The position numbers and the translations under genes are program-made. From assembly GCA_017628395.1 (NCBI GenBank), contig JAGBZD010000089.1, positions 1 through 36,947 of the forward strand: DNA of 36,947 nucleotides, given 5' to 3'. How positions within the stretch are numbered: the stretch's first letter is position 1; each line of letters starts with the position of its first letter. Source of the DNA: Paludibacteraceae bacterium (GTDB taxonomy: Bacteria > Bacteroidota > Bacteroidia > Bacteroidales > Paludibacteraceae). A model generated the notes under the pieces. The model was not told the DNA's origin. It saw nothing but the letters and a program-made list of their open reading frames with translations, and searched no databases. This document shows, piece by piece, positions 1 through 7,205 of this stretch.

Positions 1-23
1 TAAATTGCAGCCGCTCCTTCGTC

Positions 24-76
24 GAAATGGGCTTGCAAGATGAAACTCGCGTGCGAGTTTGGCTTGCCGCCATTTC
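24..76. repeat. long imperfect inverted repeat
   Basis: Three nested helices can be read: GAAATGG (24-30) with CCATTTC (70-76), GCAAG (35-39) with CTTGC (63-67), and AAACTCGC (43-50) with GCGAGTTT (53-60). Together they make a hairpin of about 53 nt with small internal loops. There is no T-run after it on the + strand, so a simple terminator is unlikely in that direction. Its role is unknown. Confidence 0.5.
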
Positions 77-82
77 TCCTCT

Positions 83-108
83 CCCCAAAAATCAACAGAT
101 TTTCGGGG
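83..108. repeat. C4/G4 hairpin, copy 1
   Basis: CCCC (83-86) pairs with GGGG (105-108) around an inner A/T-rich stem, with a single A-C mismatch just inside the C4/G4 pairs. It is preceded by CTCTCCCC and followed by GGGGACCCCG. The second copy at 296-320 has the same layout, including the mismatch and flanks, but a different inner stem. Confidence 0.5.
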
Positions 109-295
109 ACCCCGATAGACCTTGAGCGATGCTCGTGCGCTGAATCTTAAGTGAATGTGGCGGGAATAACACAAAGTGTCAACTGATATATAAATCCTAT
201 TTTTATAACGACAACACCGACAAATTGCGCATCGCGTTCGGTGTGCAGGTCGCAAAGAATGACTTCGTCATTAGAGCGACAGCACCCTCCGCTCT

Positions 296-320
296 CCCCA
301 CAAATTGCAAATTTGCGGGG
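296..320. repeat. C4/G4 hairpin, copy 2
   Basis: CCCC (296-299) pairs with GGGG (317-320), and inside them CAAATT (301-306) pairs with AATTTG (310-315). The same A-C mismatch as in copy 1 separates the two helices. The flanks CTCTCCCC and GGGG-N-CCCCG are also shared with copy 1. Confidence 0.5.
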
Positions 321-412
321 TCCCCGAACGCTCGAATCGTACGGCAAAGCCGATCGTTCGACCGAAGGGAGATAAGAACTTCCTGCCGCGCTCTGGGGAT
401 TCAACTAAACTG

Positions 413-556
413 GTGAAAAGTGAAAACGGAAAACGGAAAACGGAAAGGTAAAAAACTGGAAGGGGAAAGGTGAGGAGGAGGGAGGAGGGGAAAGGTGAGG
501 AGGGGAAAGAGAAAAGGGAAAATGGGAAAGGTAAAAGGGGGTGAAAAGGGGTAAAA
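413..556. repeat. purine-rich tract with short tandem units
   Basis: About 140 nt are almost entirely A and G on the + strand. The tract opens with tandem GGAAAAC units and continues with GGAAAGGTGAGGAGG-type units. It lies just upstream of the pheS promoter. Long homopurine runs can form triplex DNA, but no function can be shown here. It belongs with the other short tandem repeats in this window. Confidence 0.6.
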
Positions 557-585
557 TCTATTATTTTCTTACAAATTGCTCGCTT

Positions 586-619
586 TTCTTGCATATGTGC
601 ATTTTTTTTTGTACCTTTG
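586..619 (+). promoter_or_regulatory. pheS promoter (Bacteroidetes type)
   Basis: The -33 element TTCTTG (586-591) and the -7 element TACCTTTG (612-619) are separated by 20 bp, the usual form for the Bacteroidetes primary sigma factor. The predicted transcript starts about 20 nt before the pheS ATG. A 24-bp stretch at 584-607, covering the -33 box and part of the spacer, is repeated exactly in the PBP promoter at 8802-8825. It contains TGCA-TATG-TGCA. Confidence 0.75.
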
Positions 620-642
620 CACGCTAAATGTATTTTTAGATT

Positions 643-1689
643 ATGACAATACAAGACAAAATACAAGACTTGCTCAGCCAAGCGACTGCATTGCAAGCCA
701 ACAACGCAGAACAATTGGAAGAACTGCGTATCAAGTACCTTAGTAAAAAAGGTCTCGTTACTGAACTCTTTAACGAATTTCGCGATGTTCCCAAAGAACA
801 AAAACGAGAGATCGGACAAGCCCTCAATCAACTTCGCCAAACATTCGAAACACGACTCGCTGAACTACGCGAAGCCGTAGAAACGAATGCCGTAAAAGCA
901 GCTGCCAATGAGCTTGACCTCACCCGTACACCCGACCCTATCGCATTGGGTACGCGCCATCCATTATCGCTGGTACGCGAGCAAATCATAGACATCTTCT
1001 CTCGCGTGGGATTCACCGTAGCCGAAGGTCCCGAAGTGGAAGACGACAACCATGTCTATTCCCTACTCAACTTCGCCCCAGAACACCCCGCACGCGACAT
1101 GCAAGACACCTTCTTCATCGAAAAAGAGCCTGGCGTACAAAAACCAACAGACATATTGCTCCGTTCGCACACATCCAGCGTGCAAACACGCGTCATGCTA
1201 AGTCAAGAGCCACCTATTCGCGTACTCTGTCCCGGTCGCGTGTATCGCAACGAAGCCATCTCAGCTCGCGCTCACTGCTTCTTCCATCAAGTGGAAGGAC
1301 TCTATATTGACAAGAATGTTTCCTTCGCCGACCTGAAAGAAGTACTACTCTACTTCGCCAAAGAGATGTTTGGCCCCGAAACACAAATTCGTCTTCGTCC
1401 AAGCTATTTCCCATTTACCGAGCCATCTGCTGAGATGGACATCTCTTGCGACCTCTGCGGCGGCAAAGGCTGCTCTTTCTGCAAAGGTACAGGTTGGGTA
1501 GAGATACTCGGTTGCGGTATGGTAGATCCCAATGTACTGGACGCTTGCGGCATTGACTCCAAAGTATATACAGGCTACGCGTTCGGTTTGGGCGTAGAGC
1601 GTATTACCAACCTCAAATACCGCGTGAAAGACCTCCGTCTGTTCTCCGAGAACGATGTACGCTTCCTACGCCAATTCGAAGGATGCTAA
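643..1689 (+). CDS. pheS: phenylalanine--tRNA ligase alpha subunit
   Basis: PheS is the catalytic subunit of the cytoplasmic (alpha-beta)2 phenylalanyl-tRNA synthetase, which charges tRNA-Phe. At 348 residues it is a normal bacterial length. Residues 1 to about 90 form the charged N-terminal coiled-coil arm. The class II catalytic core follows, with the GTRHPLSLVREQI entry motif near residue 102, the motif 2 region RVYRNEAISARAHCFFHQVEGL near 201-222, and the C-terminal motif 3 stretch GLGVERITNLKYRVKDLRLF. The zinc-like CDLCGGKGCSFC segment near residue 268 is seen in many PheS proteins. The ATG at 643 sits about 20 nt after a strong promoter. The pheT gene is not adjacent; in many Bacteroidetes the two genes are apart. 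A short tandem repeat follows the stop codon. Confidence 0.97.
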   Translation: MTIQDKIQDLLSQATALQANNAEQLEELRIKYLSKKGLVTELFNEFRDVPKEQKREIGQALNQLRQTFETRLAELREAVETNAVKAAANELDLTRTPDPIALGTRHPLSLVREQIIDIFSRVGFTVAEGPEVEDDNHVYSLLNFAPEHPARDMQDTFFIEKEPGVQKPTDILLRSHTSSVQTRVMLSQEPPIRVLCPGRVYRNEAISARAHCFFHQVEGLYIDKNVSFADLKEVLLYFAKEMFGPETQIRLRPSYFPFTEPSAEMDISCDLCGGKGCSFCKGTGWVEILGCGMVDPNVLDACGIDSKVYTGYAFGLGVERITNLKYRVKDLRLFSENDVRFLRQFEGC

Positions 1690-1690
1690 A

Positions 1691-1748
1691 TGGTATGGCG
1701 TAGAGGGGTTTAGAGTTGTGTAGAATGGTGTAGAATGGTGTAGAATTG
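1691..1748 (+). repeat. GTGTAGAATG tandem repeat between pheS and murF-alr
   Basis: The 56-nt gap after pheS is made of repeats of a 10-nt unit, GTGTAGAATG, with decayed copies to the left (GGCGTAGAG, GTTTAGAGTT). The last copy ends in TTG, which is the only usable early start codon of the next gene. Related sequence lies inside mtaB (8131-8183) and inside the barrel gene at 35065-35120. Confidence 0.75.
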
Positions 1749-3650
1749 AAACTTCAACATGTAATACAAGCAATCCAACCTCTGCAAGTCATTGGTATGT
1801 CCGACGATTTGCAGCGATTGGATATTCAGCATTTGCTCACTGACAGTCGCCAACTCGGCAACAGCCCCGATAGCACGCTTTTCTTTGCTATCAAAACAGA
1901 CAAGAACGATGGCGCAAAGTATATTCCTCAGCTCGTCGAGCGAGGCGTGAAAGTCTTTGTGGTAACGCAAGAGCAGTGGGATGATTTATCTGGGCTACAG
2001 AATCCAGTAGCTATAATCGTAGTGGCGGATGTACTAACTGCCTTGCAGCAATTAGCCGCCTACAAGCGTTCGCTTTATCACGGCCCCGTGATTGGCATTA
2101 CGGGTTCCAACGGCAAAACAGTCGTCAAAGAGTGGCTGTACCAATTGCTCAAAGAAGATTATCGCATTACCCGTTCTCCGAAATCTTACAACTCGCAGAT
2201 TGGCGTTCCGCTTTCCGTATGGCAACTCAATGAACAGACCGAGCTTGCCATCTTTGAAGCAGGAATATCCGAGCAAGGCGAAATGGAACGATTGCAACCC
2301 ATCATACGCCCCACGATAGGCGTCATCACATACATCGGTCCAGAACATGGCGAGAACTTCCCATCACTCAACGCCAAACGAGCAGAGAAAATGCAACTAT
2401 TTGCCGACTGCTCCACTATCATCGAAGACCCCACGCACCAAAACATTCGCACATGCGCATTGGTGATGCGTGCGCTCGGATACGAAGAAGAAGTCATTGC
2501 TCAACGCATTCTTCATCAGACCCACGAAACCATTTTGGAAGTCAACCTCTCTGCTTTGGTGAATAATATCCGCTATTTCCGTTCGCTCTTGCGTCCGACC
2601 TGTCGATTGACATGTATGGTGAAGGCCTTTGGCTATGGCACGGGCAGTATCGAAGTGAGTCAAGCCCTGCAAGAATGCGGGCTGGTGGATTACTTGGCAG
2701 TAGCCGTAGCCGATGAGGGCGTAGAACTCCGCAAAGCAGGTATCACCTTGCCTATCATCATTATGGACCCAGAAGTGGCGGCATTGGATGTGATAATAGA
2801 AAATAACTTGCAACCGAATGTCTATTCTTTCCAGTCGTTGGAGAATATTATTCGTGCTGCCGAAGCGAAAGGATTAGAACAGTTGCCAGTACATATAAAG
2901 ATTGATTCAGGCATGCATCGATTGGGGTTCTATCGCGAAGAAATACCCGAACTCATCGCTCGTTTGCAGCAGCAAAAAGCCGTACGCGTAGCCAGCATCT
3001 TCTCTCACCTTGCGGGCAGCGATGAGTCGCAATTCGATACATTCACCCACGAGCAAGCCAGTTATTTCCAAGACTGCGCCTCTCTGCTCAAAAGTCAATT
3101 GCCAACCAACGATTCATCGCCTCTCCTCCACCTATGCAATACTGCGGGCATTGAGCGATTCCCAGCATACCATTTTGATATGTGCCGCCTTGGTATCGGC
3201 ATGTATGGTTTCTCCTTCCTTCCGTCCAATAGCCCTATCGCCTCATTGCCCAATAGCCTCCGCAATGTCTGCACACTAAAGACCACCATTCTCAGCATAA
3301 AAACCGTGTCCGCAGGCGAAACGATTGGCTACGGCAGGCATACCACCCTCAGCGAAGAGCGCCAAATAGCCGTTATTCCTATTGGTTATGCCGATGGTTT
3401 TGACCGCCGTTTCTCCAACTATGGCGGCGAGGTATTGGTACGCGGAAAGCGTTGTCCTGTGGTGGGCAATGTGTGCATGGATCAAGCCATGATAGATGTC
3501 ACCGGCACCGATGCACAAGCAGGCGACTTCGCTATCATTTTTGGCGACCAGCTACCTATACAAACATTGGCAGACAAACTGAATACAATACCATACGAAG
3601 TACTAACATCCATCTCTCGCCGTGTCCAACGCATCTATTACTACGAATAA
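1746..3650 (+). CDS. MurF-alanine racemase fusion with a truncated ligase half
   Basis: In Bacteroidetes, one protein of about 820 residues joins MurF (adds D-Ala-D-Ala to UDP-MurNAc-tripeptide) to alanine racemase. This one has only 634. The racemase half (about 260-634) looks complete, with PLP lysine 293 in MVKAFGYG and catalytic tyrosine 529 in GYGRHT. The ligase half keeps the N-terminal domain, the P-loop GITGSNGKT (117-125), Glu171 in EAGISEQGEME and PEHGENF (199-205). After residue about 223 only some 30 residues remain (DPTHQNIRTC to IAQRI) before the racemase starts at HETILEV (260). The rest of the ATPase domain and the whole C-terminal domain are gone, with the frame kept. Start: TTG 1746 is preferred because MKLQHVIQAIQP aligns with the family N-terminus and a stop lies at 1731; ATG 1797 is the alternative. 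Racemase activity is likely; MurF activity is doubtful. Confidence 0.9.
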   Translation: MKLQHVIQAIQPLQVIGMSDDLQRLDIQHLLTDSRQLGNSPDSTLFFAIKTDKNDGAKYIPQLVERGVKVFVVTQEQWDDLSGLQNPVAIIVVADVLTALQQLAAYKRSLYHGPVIGITGSNGKTVVKEWLYQLLKEDYRITRSPKSYNSQIGVPLSVWQLNEQTELAIFEAGISEQGEMERLQPIIRPTIGVITYIGPEHGENFPSLNAKRAEKMQLFADCSTIIEDPTHQNIRTCALVMRALGYEEEVIAQRILHQTHETILEVNLSALVNNIRYFRSLLRPTCRLTCMVKAFGYGTGSIEVSQALQECGLVDYLAVAVADEGVELRKAGITLPIIIMDPEVAALDVIIENNLQPNVYSFQSLENIIRAAEAKGLEQLPVHIKIDSGMHRLGFYREEIPELIARLQQQKAVRVASIFSHLAGSDESQFDTFTHEQASYFQDCASLLKSQLPTNDSSPLLHLCNTAGIERFPAYHFDMCRLGIGMYGFSFLPSNSPIASLPNSLRNVCTLKTTILSIKTVSAGETIGYGRHTTLSEERQIAVIPIGYADGFDRRFSNYGGEVLVRGKRCPVVGNVCMDQAMIDVTGTDAQAGDFAIIFGDQLPIQTLADKLNTIPYEVLTSISRRVQRIYYYE

Positions 3651-4359
3651 CCTCACGATTGGTTACGAGAACCATGTTGTGCAGCGTGATGTATCTTTCT
3701 CGCTTTTCGCGGGTGAGATGGTTTGTATGTTAGGTCCTAACGGCTGTGGCAAATCCACTCTACTGCGCACATTGGCAGGTTTGCAGCCCGCGTTGAACGG
3801 GAACTTCAAGGTGGTAGAGTTTCAGCGTTTTAATGTACAATCAGCGATTGCTCTTGTCCTTACCGAACGACTGAGTTTGGACAATACCACCGTACACGAT
3901 GTGGTAGCCATGGGGCGTTACCCTTACACCTCTTTTTTGGGAGGTTTATCTGCCAACGACGAACAAGTGATTGCACAATCGTTATCGGCAGTCGGGTTAG
4001 GAGGAACAGAGCATACCTATTTCAACGCCCACTCCGATGGCGAGAAACAACGGGCACTGATTGCCAAGGCGATTGCGCAAGAGACACCTATCATCCTACT
4101 GGACGAACCTACTGCGCATCTTGACCTACCCAACCGTATTCGTATTCTGCAATTATTACGGCGTCTGGCACACGAACAAGGCAAAACGATTCTCATCTCT
4201 ACTCACGAATTGGATTTGGCCATCCAACTCTCCGACCGCATATTGCTCCTATCGGAAAATGGTGTTCAACTCGACACCGCCGCACAACTCCGCCAAACAA
4301 AAGCATTCACACAAGCTTTTGGCATGGATATTTTCCATCCTTTAGAACAAACCCATTAA
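3622..4359 (+). CDS. ABC transporter ATP-binding protein, iron-complex/cobalamin type
   Basis: This 245-residue ATPase resembles the FecE/BtuD/HmuV family, which powers inner-membrane import of iron chelates, haem or cobalamin. Walker A is GPNGCGKST (38-46). The signature is HSDGEKQR (137-144) instead of LSGGQ, and Walker B is IILLDEPTAHLD with D161 and E162. The H-loop is in STHELDLAIQ. The SDGE signature and the VLTERL segment where a Q-loop glutamine is expected are, from memory, usual in this Bacteroidetes subfamily. Translation starts at a GTG inside the 3' end of the murF-alr fusion, a 29-bp overlap that suggests coupling. No permease or binding protein is nearby, so the substrate cannot be named. 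The membrane partner must be elsewhere. Confidence 0.88.
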   Translation: MSNASITTNNLTIGYENHVVQRDVSFSLFAGEMVCMLGPNGCGKSTLLRTLAGLQPALNGNFKVVEFQRFNVQSAIALVLTERLSLDNTTVHDVVAMGRYPYTSFLGGLSANDEQVIAQSLSAVGLGGTEHTYFNAHSDGEKQRALIAKAIAQETPIILLDEPTAHLDLPNRIRILQLLRRLAHEQGKTILISTHELDLAIQLSDRILLLSENGVQLDTAAQLRQTKAFTQAFGMDIFHPLEQTH

Positions 4360-4392
4360 CGAATATTAATTACATTCAAAAATATCACAATC

Positions 4393-5259
4393 ATGGACAC
4401 AAAAGAATTACAAAAACTCATCGCCATCTGGTTTGAAGAAGATATCCGCGATGGCGATCATACATCGCTGAGTTGTATTCCCGAAACGGAAATGGGCTGC
4501 CAGCAATTGATTGTAAAAGAAGAAGGTATCATCGCAGGTATCGAAGTAGCAAAAGAGATTATCGCTTACTTCGACCCCGAATGTCGCATGGAGCAGTTGC
4601 TTGAAGACGGCACACATGTCAAACCCGGCGATATTGCCTTCCGTGTATATGGTAAGGAGTTAAGTTTGTTGCAGATAGAGCGCACCATGCTCAATGTCAT
4701 GCAGCGTATGTCAGGCGTGGCGACTACTGCACACAAGTATCAAAGTCTGATTGACGGCACAGGTTGTCATGTGCTGGACACACGCAAGACTACCCCCGGT
4801 TTGCGTTATTTAGAGAAAGAGGCCGTACTGATTGGTGGCGGTATGAACCATCGCATTGGTCTTTTTGATATGATACTTCTCAAAGACAACCATGTGGATT
4901 TCTCTGGCGGTATTACCGCCGCGCTGACGCGTGCAAAGAACTACTGCGAGGAGAAAGGAAAAGCCCTTCGCATCGAGATTGAGACCCGCAATGAAGACGA
5001 GATTCGCGAGGCTTTAGCCACGAACATTCCTGACCGTATTATGCTTGATAACTTCTCGCCTGAGCGCACCAAAGGCGCAGTGGAGATTATCCGCACATGG
5101 GAGAAAACGCATGGCAAGCATATTGAGATTGAGTCCAGTGGCGGTATAACCATCGAAACTATCCGCAGCTATGCCGAGACAGGCGTGGACTTTGTTAGTG
5201 TAGGTGCATTGACCCACTCTATCAAGAGTCTGGACATGTCGTTTAAGGCAGTGAAGTAG
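4393..5259 (+). CDS. nadC: nicotinate-nucleotide pyrophosphorylase (carboxylating)
   Basis: NadC is quinolinate phosphoribosyltransferase. It makes nicotinate mononucleotide from quinolinate and PRPP in de novo NAD synthesis. The 288-residue length is typical. The N-terminal sandwich domain covers about 1-115. The barrel holds the family motifs DTRKTTPGLR (near 131-140), GGGMNHRIGL, ILLKDNH and the C-terminal ESSGGI and SVGALTHS motifs that hold the phosphates. ATG 4393 lies 33 nt after the ABC gene in an A/T-rich gap, in the same orientation, so cotranscription is likely. nadA and nadB are not in the window. Confidence 0.96.
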   Translation: MDTKELQKLIAIWFEEDIRDGDHTSLSCIPETEMGCQQLIVKEEGIIAGIEVAKEIIAYFDPECRMEQLLEDGTHVKPGDIAFRVYGKELSLLQIERTMLNVMQRMSGVATTAHKYQSLIDGTGCHVLDTRKTTPGLRYLEKEAVLIGGGMNHRIGLFDMILLKDNHVDFSGGITAALTRAKNYCEEKGKALRIEIETRNEDEIREALATNIPDRIMLDNFSPERTKGAVEIIRTWEKTHGKHIEIESSGGITIETIRSYAETGVDFVSVGALTHSIKSLDMSFKAVK

Positions 5260-5261
5260 GT

Positions 5262-5300
5262 TGGTGGGTATTGGATATTGGATATTGGTTATTGGATATG
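5262..5300 (+). repeat. ATTGGATATTGG tandem repeat before the M24 peptidase
   Basis: The gap between nadC and the peptidase gene is built from TATTGGATATTGG units that run up to the ATG at 5298. The repeat can be read in frame from a TTG at 5271, but that would add nine repeat-encoded residues to a protein that already has a good family start. A reverse-oriented relative lies inside mnmA at 17083-17105. Confidence 0.7.
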
Positions 5301-7145
5301 AATATAATTGAAAGACTAACTGCGCTACGGGCGCTGATGAAAGAAAAAGGAGTGAGCGCATGTATCGTACCCGGTACAGACCCACATGCCAGCGAATATA
5401 TGGCGGAACACTGGACCGAGATGTCTTGGATAACGGGATTCCTCGGCGAAACAGGCACGGCAGTCATCACCCTTGACAAGGCTCTTCTTTGGACCGACTC
5501 ACGCTACTACCTGCAAGCCGAAGCCGAGTTGCAAGGTACAACAGTAGAATTGATGCGCGAGAGCGATATTGACTGCCCAAGTATTCCAGAGTGGCTATGT
5601 TCCGCTATCGGAAATCGGGAATCGGAAATCGGCAAGGTGGCAGTGAATGCTGAGATGTACAGCGTGAATGGCTATCGCGATTTGAAAGCCACCTTAGAAG
5701 ACGGCGGTCTGGAGCTTGTATCAATGGATTTGATTTCACCATTGTGGACAGAAGGTCGTCCAGCCATACCAACCTCCCTACTCTATGCATATGAAGAACA
5801 ATACACGGGCGAAAGTGTAGAGAGCAAGTTACATCGCGTTCGTCAAGCCCTGCAAGAACGCCATTGCGATGCGCTGGTGCTGTCCGCATTGGATGAGATA
5901 GGTTGGTTGTTGAATATACGCGGTAAGGATGTGGATTATACGCCCTGCCTTATCAGTTATGTAGTCGTAGAGAAAGAGAAATGTACAATTTTCGTTGCGC
6001 CCAACAAAGTGGACGACGCGGCGTATGCCTATCTAAAGCGCGTAGGAGTGGCGATTGCGGATTACGAACAAGTATTTGACTATCTGCAACATATTGATGC
6101 GGATGGCATTATGTACGATGGCGGCAAAGTGAATGAGGCACTCTACGAAGCCATTAACCCAAGTATTAGTCGCCGTGTGAATGTCAGTCCAAGTCCTGTG
6201 CTGAAGATGCAGAGTGTGAAAAATGAAGTAGAACTCCAAGGCGAACGCATTGCGATGCGCAAGGACGCTGTTGCGCTGACCAAGTTCCTCTATTGGTTGG
6301 AAAATGAGTTTGGTGGCAATGAGGCGAAAAGCGAGAAGCAAGAGCATACGGAGATTAGTTTGGCGCAGAAGCTTGGCGAGTTCCGCGCCATGGGCGAAAA
6401 CTATACTGATGACAGTTTCTGCACCATTGCAGGTTGGAAAGGCAATGGAGCTATCGTGCATTACCATGCTACGCCAGAGGCGTGTGCTACGATTGAAGGT
6501 GAAGGTGTACTATTACTTGACTCGGGAGGTCAGTATCTTGATGGCACAACAGACATCACTCGTACCATATGGATAGGTGAAGCAGCGAATATTCCCGCAG
6601 CTGTCAAACGCGACTATACATTGGTATTGAAAGGACATATTGCGCTTGCGTGTGCGCGTTTCCCAAAAGGTACGCGCGGCAATCAGTTGGATGTACTGGC
6701 GCGCCAATTCATGTGGGCAGAAGGCATAACATATGGTCACGGAACAGGACATGGTGTAGGACACTTCATGGGCTGTCACGAAGGACCACAAAACATCCGC
6801 ACAGACAACAATCCGAACCCATTGCAGGTAGGCAATATTTGTTCGGATGAGCCAGGCATCTATCGCACCAATGAATATGGTATTCGTATTGAGAACTTGA
6901 TTGCTGTGCGCGAAGCGAAAGGATTGGGCGCTTATACTACAGGTGAGGCTTATTTGGAGTTCGAAACCCTGACATTGTGCCCATACGACACCCATATGAT
7001 TGATCTAAACCGCATGACCGAGCAGGAGATAGCATGGATCAATGCTTATCATGAGTGGGTATATGCGGAAGTAGCACCTTTGCTCTCTGAGGAGGAAGCG
7101 GCTTTCTTAAAAGCGAAATGCCAACCCTTGCCTCTTACCCATTAA
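5298..7145 (+). CDS. aminopeptidase P family metallopeptidase (M24B)
   Basis: The protein is 615 residues from ATG 5298, close to the three-domain cytoplasmic Xaa-Pro aminopeptidases. It would remove an N-terminal residue that precedes proline, using two metal ions. Two creatinase-like N-terminal domains come first. The pita-bread catalytic domain follows, with the metal ligands visible in LLLDSGGQYLDGTTDITRT (two Asp), GHGTGHGVGHFMGCHEGP (His), SDEPGIYR (Glu) and GIRIENL (Glu). A C-terminal extension follows, as in the long members. Odd feature: residues around 104-112 (GNRESEIGK) come from a tandem ATCGGAAATCGG repeat at 5607-5632. A perfect terminator hairpin lies just downstream. Confidence 0.92.
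   Translation: MNIIERLTALRALMKEKGVSACIVPGTDPHASEYMAEHWTEMSWITGFLGETGTAVITLDKALLWTDSRYYLQAEAELQGTTVELMRESDIDCPSIPEWLCSAIGNRESEIGKVAVNAEMYSVNGYRDLKATLEDGGLELVSMDLISPLWTEGRPAIPTSLLYAYEEQYTGESVESKLHRVRQALQERHCDALVLSALDEIGWLLNIRGKDVDYTPCLISYVVVEKEKCTIFVAPNKVDDAAYAYLKRVGVAIADYEQVFDYLQHIDADGIMYDGGKVNEALYEAINPSISRRVNVSPSPVLKMQSVKNEVELQGERIAMRKDAVALTKFLYWLENEFGGNEAKSEKQEHTEISLAQKLGEFRAMGENYTDDSFCTIAGWKGNGAIVHYHATPEACATIEGEGVLLLDSGGQYLDGTTDITRTIWIGEAANIPAAVKRDYTLVLKGHIALACARFPKGTRGNQLDVLARQFMWAEGITYGHGTGHGVGHFMGCHEGPQNIRTDNNPNPLQVGNICSDEPGIYRTNEYGIRIENLIAVREAKGLGAYTTGEAYLEFETLTLCPYDTHMIDLNRMTEQEIAWINAYHEWVYAEVAPLLSEEEAAFLKAKCQPLPLTH
5607..5632 (+). repeat. in-frame ATCGGAAATCGG repeat inside the M24 peptidase gene
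   Basis: The coding sequence contains ATCGGAAATCGG followed by GAATCGGAAATCGG, two near-identical units. They encode IGNRESEIG in the non-catalytic N-terminal part. This looks like a short repeat inserted in frame. Confidence 0.6.
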
Positions 7146-7151
7146 GGACAA

Positions 7152-7191
7152 AATAATAGGGTGTGCCAACATATTGACACACCCTATTATT
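7152..7191. terminator. bidirectional terminator between peptidase and mtaB
   Basis: A perfect 14-bp stem, AATAATAGGGTGTG (7152-7165) with CACACCCTATTATT (7178-7191), has a 12-nt loop. It sits between two convergent genes, 6 nt after one stop and 14 nt from the other. The A/T ends give short T-runs on both strands. Confidence 0.88.
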
Positions 7192-7205
7192 ATCCCAATT
7201 TGAGT

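Larger units (their letters stand above)
1..583. other. gene-free region with structured DNA upstream of pheS
   Basis: I find no credible gene here. The open frames that cross it have no family features and run into pheS on the opposite strand. It holds a long imperfect inverted repeat at 24-76, two similar C4/G4 hairpins at 83-108 and 296-320, and a purine-rich stretch from about 413 to 556. It could be intergenic DNA carrying dispersed repeats or an RNA gene I do not recognise. Confidence 0.5.

Noticed and set aside
381..395. CCTGCCGCGCTC shared with 35399-35410
   Set aside because: A 12-mer match is expected by chance many times in 37 kb, and the surroundings differ.
271..840. 189-codon frame on the minus strand across the pheS start
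   Set aside because: It runs through the purine tract, giving a Phe/Pro/Ser-rich protein of low complexity, and overlaps pheS and its promoter.
1691..1748. CRISPR array
   Set aside because: The units are about 10 nt, contiguous and without spacers. No cas gene is present anywhere in the window.
2390..2530. Frameshift in murF-alr hiding the missing ligase part
   Set aside because: The frame is continuous, and no other frame in this stretch encodes MurF-like sequence. The DNA is absent, not shifted.
5271..5297. Earlier TTG start of the M24 peptidase
   Set aside because: The nine added codons are pure tandem repeat, and ATG 5298 gives the normal family N-terminus.
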